The notes: a model not told the origin generated them from the letters alone. Shown: positions 26,348-35,856, numbered from the stretch's first letter. The stretch is DNA of 64,000 nucleotides from Rufibacter sp. LB8 (GCF_014876185.1 NZ_JADALJ010000001.1:992001-1056000), one strand, 5' to 3'. Numbers and translations are program-made.

Positions 26348-27472
26348 TTACTTCAGCAAAGAAGCCAGCTTCTCCTCCAGGGCGGCACCACGTAAATTCT
26401 TGGCGATGATCTTTCCTTCTTTGTCCAGTAGAACGGTCTGCGGAATGGCGGTCACTCCATACAAGGCGGCGGCGCTGCTTTCCCAGCCTTTCAAATCAGA
26501 CACGTGGGGCCAGGTAAGTTTGTCTACTTCAATGGCTTTCAACCACTTGCCGCGGTCCTGGTCCAGGCTCACACCAAAAATCTCGAACCCTTGGTCTTTG
26601 TATTTGTTATACATGCGCACCACATTGGGGTTTTCCTGGCGGCAAGGTCCGCACCAGCTAGCCCAAAAGTCAATCAGTACATATTTGCCTCTTAATGAGG
26701 ACAAGGCCAATTCTATACCGTTGGGTGCGGGAAGTTTGATATCTGGGGCCAGGCTGCCTAAAGCGGTGGGCCGGATGGCGGTCAGTTTGGTCTCCAGCGC
26801 TTTGGTGTATTTAGAAGACGGCAAGTTGGTTTTCAGCACGGCGGTCATGCTGTCTACAAACGGAAACTGCTCTTCCAGATTGATAACATTGCCCGCCACG
26901 TACGCCGACACCACCGAGGAAGGGTTGGCTCTGACAAACTTCTTGAGGGTTTCCTGGCTTTGGCGCTGCATGCCCATGAACTGCTCCTGCAACTGGCGCA
27001 TCTCTTCCTGCTTGCCCGCGGTGGCCGCCGCTTGGTACCGTTGGTTTAACTCTACGGCCTGCTGCTGCGTGGCCTGCATAATGCCGTTCAGCTCTTTGAT
27101 CAACTGAGAGTCTTTGGAGCCTTTCACGGTATAGCTTTCGGCCACCTTGCCCGAGTCTGCGGTGATTTCAATCTGTTGGTTGTCTACCACCAGCATAATG
27201 CCTTCCTGGTTCTCAAACCCCAGTTTGTAAATGGCGGGCTCAGACACGGTGCCTTCTATGCTGAACGTGCCGTCTTTGTTGATTTGGGCAGTGTCTCTTG
27301 GTGTGAAGCTTTGTTCGCTCAACTCGTCTAAGAAGACCTTGCCGGTGGTCATGTTGTTGATTTTGCCCGAGATGCGGTAGCTTTTGTCAGTGTCAATGGT
27401 GCTAACCCCTTTTTTCTGGCAGGCTCCTGCCAGCAGTAAGGCGGCGGCCCCAAAAATGAATTCTTTCTTCAT
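26348..27472 (-). CDS. TlpA-family thiol-disulfide reductase with DUF4369 domain
   Basis: Periplasm-facing lipoprotein of 374 residues; lipobox LAGAC with Cys18. Residues 30-120 form a DUF4369 beta domain (YRISGKINNMTTGKVFLDEL). A Q/E/M-rich helical linker follows, then a thioredoxin fold from about 240 with LIDFWASWCGPCRQENP (Cys274, Cys277) and a GVTAIPQTVLLDKEG cis-proline loop. Expected to reduce disulfides in exported proteins, for example during cytochrome maturation. The partner is unknown. It lies 18 bases downstream of gatB on the same strand. Confidence 0.9.
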   Translation of the reverse strand: MKKEFIFGAAALLLAGACQKKGVSTIDTDKSYRISGKINNMTTGKVFLDELSEQSFTPRDTAQINKDGTFSIEGTVSEPAIYKLGFENQEGIMLVVDNQQIEITADSGKVAESYTVKGSKDSQLIKELNGIMQATQQQAVELNQRYQAAATAGKQEEMRQLQEQFMGMQRQSQETLKKFVRANPSSVVSAYVAGNVINLEEQFPFVDSMTAVLKTNLPSSKYTKALETKLTAIRPTALGSLAPDIKLPAPNGIELALSSLRGKYVLIDFWASWCGPCRQENPNVVRMYNKYKDQGFEIFGVSLDQDRGKWLKAIEVDKLTWPHVSDLKGWESSAAALYGVTAIPQTVLLDKEGKIIAKNLRGAALEEKLASLLK

Positions 27473-27490
27473 AGTTTGCTTGAAGTGATA

Positions 27491-28948
27491 TTATTTATCC
27501 AGGCTGTCTTTCAGTAACTTATTGGTGAGTTTAGGATCTGCCTTGCCTTTGGTTTGTTTCATGACATCGCCCATGAACATGCCCAGCAAGGAGGCTTTTC
27601 CGGCTTTGTACTCAGCTACCTTTGCCGGGTTGGCCGCCAATACGCTGTCAATAATGGCTTGCAAGGCGCCTTCATCAGATTCCTGCACCAGGTTCTGCTC
27701 AGTGGCTACCTGTTGGGCGGTTTTGGTTGGATTTTCCAGTAAGTACGGGAAAATCTGCTTGGCCGCTACCGTATGGCTCACTTTGTTGCTGTCAACCAAT
27801 TCAATTAACCCGGCAATCTGCTCTGGTTTTAACGGGAAAGCGCCCATGCTCAACGTCAACTCATTCAGGTAGCTTTTCACCGGGCCGCTCATCCAGTTGG
27901 CCGCCGCTTTGTAATTCTTGGTTACCTGGCAGAGCTGGTCAAAATACAAGGCAATCTCCTTGCTGTCTACCAACACGTTGGCGTCATAGTCAGACAGGCC
28001 GTATTCTTGCGTGAAGCGGCTATACAATTCCTGCGGAAGCGCGGGCATGCTTTCCTTCACCGAATTCAGCCATTCATCGGAGATTTTAACCGGCGGAAGG
28101 TCTGGCTCTGGGAAGTAGCGGTAATCGTTCATGGTTTCCTTGGAGCGCATGCCGGTGGTGGTGCCAGTGTTGGCGTCAAAATTCCGGGTCTGCGAATCTA
28201 TAGTGCCACCGTTCTCCAGAATCTCAATCTGACGCTCAATCTCGTGCTCAATGGCGCGCTGCACGTTCCGGAAGGAGTTCATGTTTTTCACCTCCACCTT
28301 GGTCCCCCACTTGCTGGCGCCTTTTTTCATGACTGAGATGTTGGCATCACAGCGCAAAGAACCTTCTTCCATGTTTCCGTCACAGATCTCCAGGTACTGC
28401 ACCAGTTTCTTTATTTGGGTCAGGTAGGCATAGGCTTCCTCAGAATCTCTGATGTCTGGCTCCGACACAATCTCAATTAAAGGCGTTCCGGCGCGGTTCA
28501 GGTCCACCAAGGTCTCAGTTTCTCCGGCCAAGTGCATGGATTTACCGGCATCTTCTTCCATATGAATACGCGTGATGCCGATGCGCTTGTCGCCGCCTTC
28601 TTTGGTTTTGATGTCCATGTAGCCCTTGGTGCAGATGGGGCCTTTGTCTTGAGTGATTTGGTAGCCTTTCGGGAGGTCTGGGTAGAAGTAGTTCTTGCGG
28701 GCGTAAATGTTGTTGCGCTCAATGGCACAGTTGGTAGCCAGGCCCATTTTCATGGCCATCTCCACCACTTTCTTGTTCACGCGCGGCAAGGTGCCTGGGT
28801 GCCCCAAGGTAATCACGCTCAGGTTAGTGTTGGGCAGCATGCCGTACTCCGTGGAGTCAGCTGAATACGCCTTGCTTTCGGTCAATAACTGGGCGTGTAC
28901 CTCCAACCCGATGATGGCCTGGTACTGGGAACGGGTTTCTTCGTTCAT
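27491..28948 (-). CDS. gatB: Asp-tRNA(Asn)/Glu-tRNA(Gln) amidotransferase subunit B
   Basis: tRNA-binding and kinase subunit of the GatCAB complex, which amidates mischarged Glu-tRNA(Gln) or Asp-tRNA(Asn). At 485 residues it is full length. The N-terminal catalytic domain starts YQAIIGLEVHAQLLTESKAY, with TLGHPGTLPRVNKKVVEMA, the YPDLPKGYQITQ motif and LIEIVSEPDIRDSEEA. The C-terminal GatB/YqeY tail ends PAKVAEYKAGKASLLGMFMG. gatA and gatC are not in the window. Upstream 28952-28988 is an AAGTATCAAGTATC word array. Confidence 0.96.
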   Translation of the reverse strand: MNEETRSQYQAIIGLEVHAQLLTESKAYSADSTEYGMLPNTNLSVITLGHPGTLPRVNKKVVEMAMKMGLATNCAIERNNIYARKNYFYPDLPKGYQITQDKGPICTKGYMDIKTKEGGDKRIGITRIHMEEDAGKSMHLAGETETLVDLNRAGTPLIEIVSEPDIRDSEEAYAYLTQIKKLVQYLEICDGNMEEGSLRCDANISVMKKGASKWGTKVEVKNMNSFRNVQRAIEHEIERQIEILENGGTIDSQTRNFDANTGTTTGMRSKETMNDYRYFPEPDLPPVKISDEWLNSVKESMPALPQELYSRFTQEYGLSDYDANVLVDSKEIALYFDQLCQVTKNYKAAANWMSGPVKSYLNELTLSMGAFPLKPEQIAGLIELVDSNKVSHTVAAKQIFPYLLENPTKTAQQVATEQNLVQESDEGALQAIIDSVLAANPAKVAEYKAGKASLLGMFMGDVMKQTKGKADPKLTNKLLKDSLDK

Positions 28949-28951
28949 GTT

Positions 28952-28988
28952 TTATAAAGTATCAAGTATCGCGTATCAGGTAGCAAGA
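28952..28988. repeat. Word-like array AAGTATCAAGTATC (family F)
   Basis: AAAGTATCAAGTATCGCGTA TCAGGTAGCAAGAC just upstream of gatB; related words occur at 55136-55210 upstream of the helicase gene. Confidence 0.6.
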
Positions 28989-29002
28989 CTTTTGTACGCA
29001 AT

Positions 29003-29043
29003 TTCTGTTTTAGGTCTTATTTCGAATTTAGAGCCGGAAAACG
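29003..29043. repeat. Diverged palindromic repeat A
   Basis: TTTCTGTTTTAGGTCTTATT then GAATTTAGAGCCGGAAAACG; the centre has decayed. Confidence 0.55.
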
Positions 29044-29063
29044 ACTCCTAATATTTAGCCTTG

Positions 29064-29109
29064 TTTCTGTTTTCGGCTTCATTTTCAGAAATGAAGCCGA
29101 AAACAGAAA
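29064..29109. repeat. Palindromic repeat A at the alaS stop
   Basis: TTTCTGTTTTCGGCTTCATT and its complement form a 46-bp palindrome ending 2 bases before the alaS stop codon at 29112. Confidence 0.92.
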
Positions 29110-29111
29110 AC

Positions 29112-31733
29112 TTATTTTATCAACGATTCCGCCTTGGCTAAAGCTGCTTCTAAACCAGAAACTTCTTTTCCTCCGGCTGTGGCATAGAACGGTTGTCCGC
29201 CGCCGCCGCCTTTGATTTCCTTGGCTAACTCTTTCACCATCTGCACCGCGTTCAAGCCTTTGCCCGAAACCACTTCATCTGAGAGCATAACGGCCAATTG
29301 CGGTTTTCCGTCTATGTTGGCAGCCAGCACCAGCACCAGGTTGTTCACCACACTGCGCAGGTCGAAGGCCAGTTTCTTCAGATAGTCGGCATTGCTTACA
29401 TCTACCTTGGCAGCCAAGAAATTTATGCCGTTAACAGTACGCACCTGAGAAGCCAGTTTCTCCTTCTGGGCCGTAACCTGCTTCAATTCAAACGCTTCTA
29501 ATTGCTTGCGCAAGGCGGCGTTCTCGTCCTGCAGTTTTTCTATGGCCTTGCCGAATTCCTTCTGCACGCCCAGCACCTGCTTCACTTCCTCAAACTGCGT
29601 GATTTGCTCGTCTACAAATGCTTCGGCCACATCAGCAGTTACGGCTTCAATACGTCGTACACCCGCGGCTACCGAGCTTTCGCTGATAATTTTGAAGAAC
29701 CCGATGTTACCCGTGTTTTGCACGTGAATACCGCCGCAGAGTTCAATAGAGAAATCTCTGTTGAAGGTAATGACACGCACAAAGTCACCATATTTTTCCC
29801 CGAACAAGGCGGTAGCGCCCAGTTGCTTGGCTTCTTCAATAGGCACGTTGCGGCGCTCGTCTTTCTCAATGGATTCACGTATGCGCTGGTTTACAATCTG
29901 CTCAACTTCGCGCAGTTGCTCCTCCGTTACTTTGGTGAAGTGCGAGAAGTCAAAACGCAACAGTTTATCGCTTACCAGGGAGCCTTTCTGGTTCACGTGG
30001 TCGCCCAGCACCTGCTTTAGGGCGGCGTGCAACAAGTGCGTAGCCGAGTGGTTTTTCTTGATTAGCGCCCGGCGCGAATTGTCTACCTTGGCCACCAACG
30101 TTTCTTCCAGGTTCTTCGGAAGCTCCGTGGTGATATGCACAATCAGGTCGTTTTCTTTGACCGTATTGATCACTTTCACTTTGCCCGAAGCAGATTCCAG
30201 GAAGCCGGTGTCGCCAATCTGTCCGCCGCTCTCAGCGTAAAAAGGCGTGCGGTCCAGAACTACGTGGTATTCCTTTTTGTTTTTAGCCGTCACCTCGCGG
30301 TAACGTACGATGCGTGCTTCCGTTGACTCAGCATCATAGGCCACCCATTCGGTTTCAGTGTCAGGCTGGAGCATCACCCAGTCGCTTTGCTCTGTCTGCG
30401 CGGCGTTGCGCGAACGGTTTTTCTGCTGTTCCATTTCGGCGGTAAAGCCCGCTTCGTCAATGGTCAAGCCACTTTCCTTGGCAATCAGCGCCGTCAAGTC
30501 CAGCGGAAACCCGAAGGTGTCATATAGTTCAAAGGCGGTCTTTCCGTCTATTGTATTGCCATTGGCTTTGAAGGAATCTTGTAACGTATCTAAGCGCTTT
30601 AGGCCATTTTCAAGCGTACGCAAAAATGCATTTTCCTCTTCCTCAATCACGCGCTGCACAAAGGCCTGTTGGGCTTTCAGTTCTGGGAATACGTTTGCCA
30701 GTTGGTCGGCCAATACCGGAACGATGGTGTTCAGAAACGGCTTCTTGAAATTCAAGTACGTGAAGGAATAGCGAACTGCGCGACGCAGAATCCGACGAAT
30801 CACGTAACCGGCTTTGTTATTGCTCGGCAACTGCCCATCAGCGATGGTGAACGAGATGGCTCTGATATGGTCAGCGATGACGCGAATAGCAATGTCTACC
30901 TTCTCATTCTCGCCATACACCACGCCGGCTTCCTTGGCGATGAACTGAATCATCGGCTGGAAAACGTCGGTGTCATAGTTTGACTGTTTTCCTTGGATGG
31001 CCATGCACAAACGCTCGAAACCCATGCCCGTATCTACGTGTTGCGCAGGGAGTTTCACCAAAGAGCTATCTGCCAGGCGGTTAAATTCCATGAACACGTT
31101 GTTCCAGATTTCCACCACTTGCGGATGGTCATTGTTCACTAAAGATTTACCGTCAACCTGGGCCCGTTCTTCGTCCGAACGCAAGTCCACATGAATCTCA
31201 GAGCACGGTCCGCAGGGACCGGTATCGCCCATTTCCCAGAAGTTGTCCTTTTTGTTGCCCATCAAGATGCGGTCTTCGGCAATCATGGTTTTCCAGATGT
31301 CGAAGGCCTCCTGGTCCATGGGCAAGTTTTCAGAAGCATCGCCCTGAAATACCGAGACGTAGAGCCGGTCTTTGGGCAGTTTATACACCTCGGTCAATAA
31401 TTCCCACGACCATTTCAGGGCATCCTGCTTAAAGTAATCACCGAAGGACCAGTTCCCCAGCATCTCAAACATGGTGTGGTGGTAGGTGTCATAGCCCACT
31501 TCTTCCAGGTCATTGTGCTTGCCAGATACGCGCAGACATTTCTGGGTATCTGCCACTCTAGCATTTGGCGCGGGTTTGTTGCCCAGAAAATAATCTTTGA
31601 ACGGCGCCATGCCGGAGTTGATGAACATCAAGGTGGGGTCATCTTTCACCACAATAGGCGCTGACGGTACAATCTGGTGGCCTTTGGAGGCGAAGAAATC
31701 TAGGAACTGCTGACGTATCTGAGCCGAGGTCAT
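29112..31733 (-). CDS. alaS: Alanine-tRNA ligase
   Basis: Charges tRNA(Ala) with alanine and edits mischarged Ser/Gly. From ATG 31733 ([14 protein letters not shown]) it has 873 residues, the usual size. Seen are the class II catalytic core ([27 protein letters not shown]), the editing-domain zinc motif [11 protein letters not shown] with [11 protein letters not shown], and the C-Ala domain ending [16 protein letters not shown]. The frame is open 78 codons further to 31967, but that part is made of repeats A and C and lies upstream of the promoter box at 31831. The divergent merR-like gene overlaps that open stretch. Confidence 0.97.
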   Translation of the reverse strand: MTSAQIRQQFLDFFASKGHQIVPSAPIVVKDDPTLMFINSGMAPFKDYFLGNKPAPNARVADTQKCLRVSGKHNDLEEVGYDTYHHTMFEMLGNWSFGDYFKQDALKWSWELLTEVYKLPKDRLYVSVFQGDASENLPMDQEAFDIWKTMIAEDRILMGNKKDNFWEMGDTGPCGPCSEIHVDLRSDEERAQVDGKSLVNNDHPQVVEIWNNVFMEFNRLADSSLVKLPAQHVDTGMGFERLCMAIQGKQSNYDTDVFQPMIQFIAKEAGVVYGENEKVDIAIRVIADHIRAISFTIADGQLPSNNKAGYVIRRILRRAVRYSFTYLNFKKPFLNTIVPVLADQLANVFPELKAQQAFVQRVIEEEENAFLRTLENGLKRLDTLQDSFKANGNTIDGKTAFELYDTFGFPLDLTALIAKESGLTIDEAGFTAEMEQQKNRSRNAAQTEQSDWVMLQPDTETEWVAYDAESTEARIVRYREVTAKNKKEYHVVLDRTPFYAESGGQIGDTGFLESASGKVKVINTVKENDLIVHITTELPKNLEETLVAKVDNSRRALIKKNHSATHLLHAALKQVLGDHVNQKGSLVSDKLLRFDFSHFTKVTEEQLREVEQIVNQRIRESIEKDERRNVPIEEAKQLGATALFGEKYGDFVRVITFNRDFSIELCGGIHVQNTGNIGFFKIISESSVAAGVRRIEAVTADVAEAFVDEQITQFEEVKQVLGVQKEFGKAIEKLQDENAALRKQLEAFELKQVTAQKEKLASQVRTVNGINFLAAKVDVSNADYLKKLAFDLRSVVNNLVLVLAANIDGKPQLAVMLSDEVVSGKGLNAVQMVKELAKEIKGGGGGQPFYATAGGKEVSGLEAALAKAESLIK

Positions 31734-31830
31734 GTATTTAAATAATAGCTTTGTAATAGGAGGCGCAAGGTCTTGTAAATGCGAAAGAAAAAGCGAATTT
31801 TTGCCCTTTCCCTGCCTATCGCCTCCATTG

Positions 31831-31838
31831 CAAAAGTA
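31831..31838 (-). promoter_or_regulatory. Bacteroidota-type -7 box before alaS
   Basis: CAAAAGTA on the plus strand reads TACTTTTG on the minus strand, an exact TAnnTTTG match about 98 bases before the chosen alaS start. It rules out the distal start at 31967. Confidence 0.5.
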
Positions 31839-31871
31839 AGCTTTTTTACCAAATTGCGGCGGTGGTGCCAG

Positions 31872-31908
31872 CGTTTTAGCGCTCATTTTCAGAAATGAAG
31901 CCAAAAAC
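31872..31908. repeat. Palindromic repeat A between alaS and the merR-like gene
   Basis: CGTTTTAGCGCTCATTTT and GAAATGAAGCCAAAAAC; moderately diverged. Confidence 0.7.
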
Positions 31909-31917
31909 AAGAAATAG

Positions 31918-31996
31918 TTCTGAGTCTTGAGTCTTGAGTCCTGAGTCGGTTCGAAGACATGCATCACACTCAGAACTCAGAACTCATGACTCAGAA
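31918..31996. repeat. Word-like array GAGTCTTGAGTC (family C), copy 1
   Basis: Repeated TCTGAGTCTTGAGTCTTGAG / CACTCAGAACTCAGAACTC words with opposite orientation in the two halves. The right half contains ATG codons in frame with the MerR-family gene. Confidence 0.75.
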
Positions 31997-32006
31997 CTAT
32001 CTCCAC

Positions 32007-32345
32007 GTGCCCTACAAAGAACGCGACATAGAAAAGCAGTACTACAGCATTGGCGAAGTAGCCGCCATGTTTGACGTAGCGCCCAGCCTCATCAGGTTCT
32101 GGGAAACCGAATTCGATATTCTCAAGCCCAAAAAGAACAAGAAAGGCAACCGTCTTTTTTCGCCCAAAGACATTGAGAACCTGCGCTTTGTGTACCATTT
32201 GGTAAAGGAGCGCGGCTATACCATTCAAGGCGCCCGCGAAATGCTCAAAACCCGCGGCGTGCAGGTGCGGGAGAAATTTGAGATGATTCAGAGCCTGGAG
32301 AAAGTAAAGGATTTCCTGAACAGCATTAAAGCACAGCTGCCCTAA
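32007..32345 (+). CDS. MerR-family transcriptional regulator
   Basis: DNA-binding protein of about 112 residues. The HTH reads YYSIGEVAAMFDVAPSLIRF followed by WETEFDILKPKKNKKGNRLF, a MerR winged helix with the RFWE motif. KERGYTIQGAREMLKTR and a short coiled coil close it, with no effector domain. GTG 32007 (VPYKERDIEKQYYS) is preferred because it matches how homologues I know begin (PYKE...IEK.YY). ATGs at 31959 and 31986 are also in frame but lie inside repeat array C and would add TQNSEL-type repeat-encoded residues. Target unknown. Confidence 0.82.
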   Translation: MPYKERDIEKQYYSIGEVAAMFDVAPSLIRFWETEFDILKPKKNKKGNRLFSPKDIENLRFVYHLVKERGYTIQGAREMLKTRGVQVREKFEMIQSLEKVKDFLNSIKAQLP

Positions 32346-32420
32346 AAGGCTAGTTTTGAGTCTTGAGTCGAAAAATTATTTATTGACCTTGGACTCAAAA
32401 CTCAGATTTTTTACTCCAAA
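32346..32420. repeat. Word-like array GAGTCTTGAGTC (family C), copy 2
   Basis: TTTTGAGTCTTGAGTCG at its left and GGACTCAAAACTCAGAT then CCAAACTC at its right, again as a loose inverted repeat. Confidence 0.65.
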
Positions 32421-32429
32421 CTCTTTACC

Positions 32430-32467
32430 CGTTTTCGGCTTCATTTCTGAAAATGAGCCCAAAAACG
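32430..32467. repeat. Palindromic repeat A upstream of dprA
   Basis: CGTTTTCGGCTTCATTTC / GAAAATGAGCCCAAAAACG, lying between two family C arrays. Confidence 0.82.
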
Positions 32468-32503
32468 ACTTTCCTTAACTCCCCTTGCGGCGCTTCGTAT
32501 TCT

Positions 32504-32546
32504 TGATGGCATGACTCAAGACTCAAGACTCAGAACTCAGGACTCA
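32504..32546. repeat. Word-like array ACTCAAGACTCA (family C), copy 3, overlapping the dprA start
   Basis: ATGACTCAAGACTCAAGACT CAGAACTCAGGACTCAAATC is read as [12 protein letters not shown] by dprA, so the repeat supplies the apparent start codon. Confidence 0.75.
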
Positions 32547-33662
32547 AATCCAACAGATTTGCTGTACCAGGTAGCCTTGCCGTTGATTCCGCACGTAGGA
32601 GGTGCAACGGCCCGGGCATTGGTGCAGGCGTTTCAGACGCCGGAGGAAGTTTTTAAAGCCTCTAGTGAGAAATTGGCGAAGGTGTTTGGCGTGGGGCAAG
32701 TTGTCATCAGAAGCATCAAAGCCCACCAAGCGGCGGCGCTCAAGCAGGCAGCAGAAATTATCCAGCGCGCTGAAAAAGAAGACATTCAGCTGCTGTACTA
32801 CACCAATCCAGATTTCCCTGAACGGCTCCGGCATATTCCGGACGGCCCTCTCCTGCTCTATTATAAAGGCACGGCAGATTTAAATGCGCAGAAAGTCATC
32901 AGTATTGTGGGCACCCGCAAAAGCACTGAGTACGGGCAGAAAGTCACAGAGCAATTGGTAAAAGACTTGGTGAAACATGACGCGTTGGTGGTAAGTGGCT
33001 TAGCGTATGGCATTGACATCATCTCGCACCGGGCGGCTCTAAAAGTTGGTTTGCCCACCGTGGGCGTCATGGCCAACAGCCTGGAAATGATTTACCCCGA
33101 AGTACACGCCCGGGACGCCGAGAAAATGGTGCTGAATGGCGGGTTGTTGTCAGAATTTCCCTTCGGGACCAAGCCAGATGCCCCCAGGTTCCCCAGCCGC
33201 AACCGCATCATCGCCGGCATGGCCGATTGCACCATCGTGGTGGAATCCACGGAAAAAGGCGGATCGTTGATTTCCGCGGATATTGCCCACGGCTATGACC
33301 GCGAAGTGATGGCGGTGCCCGGGCCTATCAACGTGGAGACCTCGCAGGGCACCAACCAATTGATCAAAAGCCTGAAGGCCGTACCCTACACAAAATTCAA
33401 AGACCTGGAGGAATTGTTGAACTGGGACAAAGCACTGGCCCCACCTAGCCTGGCCAAAGTTGTGCCACCCAGAGATTTTTCCGGCTTTTCTGCAGACGAA
33501 CAGAAAGTCCTCAAGATGTTGCAACACGCTGGCCCCACGCACATTGACGTGCTGGGCCGCACCACCCAATTCAGCATGGGGCAACTTTCCTCTATTTTAT
33601 TCACTTTGGAAATGAGCGGTCAGGTAAAGGCCTTGCCAGGAAAATTATACAGCTTGCTATAA
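32511..33662 (+). CDS. dprA: DNA-processing protein A
   Basis: Loads RecA on incoming single-stranded DNA during natural transformation, 383 residues. An N-terminal HhH-like region (LPLIPHVGGATARALVQAF) leads to the Rossmann DprA core: SIVGTRKSTEYGQKVTEQL, VVSGLAYGIDIISHRAAL, FPSRNRIIAGMADCTIVVE and GGSLISADIAHGYDREVMAV. A C-terminal winged helix (DEQKVLKMLQHAGPTHIDVL) completes it. ATG 32511 is in repeat array C and the first 12 residues are repeat-encoded. A TTG at 32559 (LLYQVALPL) fits the family's normal start better. Confidence 0.94.
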   Translation: MTQDSRLRTQDSNPTDLLYQVALPLIPHVGGATARALVQAFQTPEEVFKASSEKLAKVFGVGQVVIRSIKAHQAAALKQAAEIIQRAEKEDIQLLYYTNPDFPERLRHIPDGPLLLYYKGTADLNAQKVISIVGTRKSTEYGQKVTEQLVKDLVKHDALVVSGLAYGIDIISHRAALKVGLPTVGVMANSLEMIYPEVHARDAEKMVLNGGLLSEFPFGTKPDAPRFPSRNRIIAGMADCTIVVESTEKGGSLISADIAHGYDREVMAVPGPINVETSQGTNQLIKSLKAVPYTKFKDLEELLNWDKALAPPSLAKVVPPRDFSGFSADEQKVLKMLQHAGPTHIDVLGRTTQFSMGQLSSILFTLEMSGQVKALPGKLYSLL

Positions 33663-33679
33663 CGCCTTACACTTACCCA

Positions 33680-34498
33680 ATGGAGTACGTTTTATGGAAC
33701 GGTCAGCTTACCGCAGAAGCGGATTTTCAACTGCTCTTCAGCAACCGGGCTTTTCAGTACGGTGATGGCTTTTTTGAAACTCTCTACTTCAAAACGGGCC
33801 AGCTTCTTTTTTGGGAAGAGCACATGGAGCGCATGCAGGAAGCCTGTAAGGTCTTAAAATTGACGTTTCCGGAGGAATTAAAATCAGCAGTATTTCTTCA
33901 GCAGATAACTTCTATGGCCAGTAAAAACGGCTGTACTGAAGAGGCAAGAGTGAAATTGAAAGTCTGGCGGTCCGGCGCCGGGCTTTACACGCCCCAAACA
34001 GATGAAGTAGATTGGTTTGTTTCTTTGCAGCCACTTCCTCCCCTTTCCAACCAACCCATTCGCCTTGAAATTTGCCAGACCGTGCGCACGGTTCCCAGTG
34101 TGTTTTCGGGGTTTAAGGGAATTAACGCGCCAGTTTACGTGCTGGCCAGCCGGGAGAAAGCGCACAAGAATTTAGACGATGTGCTGCTACTGAGCCCCAC
34201 CGGATTCATGGCTGAACTTACGTATTCCAACATTTTCTGGGTGTCAGGAAACACTCTTTTCACGCCCGCCAACAGCACCGGCTGCGTGCACGGGGTGTTC
34301 AGGCGAAGGTTGAAAAAGTGGGCAAAAGAAAACAAGATGGCTTTTCAGGAAGGGGAATATTTGCCGGAAGAACTTCTCACAGCAGACCTGGTTTTTGGTG
34401 GCAATGTGCTGGGCATCAGGGAAATTAATCAACTCTCTGGCCAACCGCTTCCTACCAATTTAGACTTTGTAGACCGCCTACGGAAAGAGTTGTGGTGA
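33680..34498 (+). CDS. Class IV aminotransferase (aminodeoxychorismate lyase-like)
   Basis: PLP fold-type IV enzyme of 272 residues. NRAFQYGDGFFETLYFKTGQ near residue 23 and GFKGINAPVYVLASREKAHK with the PLP lysine fit the PabC/Ilv-E/Dat family, as do LTYSNIFWVSGNTLFTP and GCVHGVFRRRL. The substrate could be 4-amino-4-deoxychorismate (folate synthesis) or a branched-chain or D-amino acid; the short length and divergence favour PabC-like, as inference. It starts 17 bases after dprA. Confidence 0.82.
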   Translation: MEYVLWNGQLTAEADFQLLFSNRAFQYGDGFFETLYFKTGQLLFWEEHMERMQEACKVLKLTFPEELKSAVFLQQITSMASKNGCTEEARVKLKVWRSGAGLYTPQTDEVDWFVSLQPLPPLSNQPIRLEICQTVRTVPSVFSGFKGINAPVYVLASREKAHKNLDDVLLLSPTGFMAELTYSNIFWVSGNTLFTPANSTGCVHGVFRRRLKKWAKENKMAFQEGEYLPEELLTADLVFGGNVLGIREINQLSGQPLPTNLDFVDRLRKELW

Positions 34499-34499
34499 G

Positions 34500-34549
34500 A
34501 ACTTCCGTTTTCGGGCTCATTTCTGAAAATGAGCATGAAAACGGAAGTT
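34500..34549. repeat. Palindromic repeat A exactly filling a convergent intergenic gap
   Basis: AACTTCCGTTTTCGGGCTCA and its near-complement occupy the whole space between the stop at 34498 and the opposing stop at 34550. Confidence 0.92.
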
Positions 34550-35749
34550 TTATTTTGCTGCTACTTTGGAAGGTGCGTTGGCTTCCCAGATTCTGATGAA
34601 GTTGCCGCCCAGAATTTTCTCAATGTCTTTTTTCTTGTAGCCGCGCTCCAATAACGCTTTGGTAATCAAGGGATACGTGCTCACGTCTTCCAGGCCAGTA
34701 GGTGTTGAGGTGATGCCGTCATAGTCAGAACCCAGGCCCACGTGATCAATGCCTGCCAGTTTCACAATGTGGTCAATGTGGTCAATAAGCAAAGAGATAG
34801 GCGGCTTAATGGTAGCGGCTTCCTGCGGGTATTTTTTGTACAAGGCATCTCTAATGGCACCGGTGGAAAGTCCTTTCTCCCGCATTTGCCTGGCTTCTGC
34901 CTCATGGGTGGCCATAAACTGTTTCATGCGCATGGTAAAATCTCCGTCCAGGAACTCAGCGAAGAAGTTCAGGTGCACTACGCCCCCGTTCTTGGCCACG
35001 GCCATTATTTGGGCATCTGAGAGATTGCGGGAATGGTTGCTGAATTTGGCCGCGCAGCTATGCGACACCACCACCGGTTTAGTAGAAGTTTGAATGGCAT
35101 CCCAAAACGTCTGCTCGCCCACATGCGATAAATCTACCAGCATGCCCAAGTTATTCATGCGCCGCACCACCTGTTTCCCGAAGTCATTAAGGCCTTTTTT
35201 GCCATTGTAACCCGATCCTTTGGTTTCATCTGCCGCCGAGGAAGCCCAGGAGGTGCTGTTGTTCCAGGTTAAGGTGAGGTAGCGCACGCCCCGCCGGTAG
35301 AAATGGTCCAAATTGTCTAGTTTATCTTCTATCATGTGGCCGCCTTCCACGCCGGTGAGTGAAGCTATTTTGCCTTGCTGCACCGCAGCGAGCATTTGGG
35401 CGGGTGAAGACACCAGCTGCAGTTTGTCTGGGTTGCGTTTCACAATGGCTTCCAGGGAATCAATCTGGTCATTCGCAAACTTGAAAGCTCTACCCTGACC
35501 ATAGGTTTCGTCACAGAAAATGGCAAACAACTGCACGTCAACCCCTCCGGCTTTCATGCGGGTTAAATCGGTATGCGCCTTCCCGGTCAGGTCGTGTTCA
35601 ATTTGGTGCCCTTCCATGACTACCTGTGAGAGCACGTCGTTGTGGGTGTCTACCAAAATGGCTTTCTGGTGAAGCGCCTGGTAATTGGTGGAGCAAGCGC
35701 CTAGAAATGAGCAAGCGCCTAAAAGGAGAAGCGTAGGAAATGATTTCAT
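34550..35749 (-). CDS. Membrane dipeptidase (peptidase M19), lipoprotein
   Basis: Zinc-dependent renal-dipeptidase-like enzyme cleaving dipeptides, probably in the periplasm. From ATG 35749 it has 399 residues with a lipoprotein signal (TLLLLGACSFLGAC; Cys13 or Cys19). Motifs are the metal-binding VDTHNDVLSQ, GVEGGHMIEDKLDNL with the bridging Glu, VDLSHVGEQTFWDAI, VVSHSCAAKF and HVGLGSDYDGI. An alternative start at 35764 adds five residues. The gene sits opposite the aminotransferase gene, with repeat A between them. Confidence 0.9.
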   Translation of the reverse strand: MKSFPTLLLLGACSFLGACSTNYQALHQKAILVDTHNDVLSQVVMEGHQIEHDLTGKAHTDLTRMKAGGVDVQLFAIFCDETYGQGRAFKFANDQIDSLEAIVKRNPDKLQLVSSPAQMLAAVQQGKIASLTGVEGGHMIEDKLDNLDHFYRRGVRYLTLTWNNSTSWASSAADETKGSGYNGKKGLNDFGKQVVRRMNNLGMLVDLSHVGEQTFWDAIQTSTKPVVVSHSCAAKFSNHSRNLSDAQIMAVAKNGGVVHLNFFAEFLDGDFTMRMKQFMATHEAEARQMREKGLSTGAIRDALYKKYPQEAATIKPPISLLIDHIDHIVKLAGIDHVGLGSDYDGITSTPTGLEDVSTYPLITKALLERGYKKKDIEKILGGNFIRIWEANAPSKVAAK

Positions 35750-35856
35750 GCGGGGAATGGGCAACTTGCCACTATTTGAAAAGGCAGTTTAAGGAAAAGG
35801 CCTCAATCAACAAAATTTCTGCGGGCGGCTATAGTTTTTAGAACATGAAGTAGAGC

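Noticed and set aside
31734-31967. N-terminal extension of alanine-tRNA ligase
   Set aside because: The extra 78 codons are repeat-encoded and lie on both sides of the promoter box at 31831.
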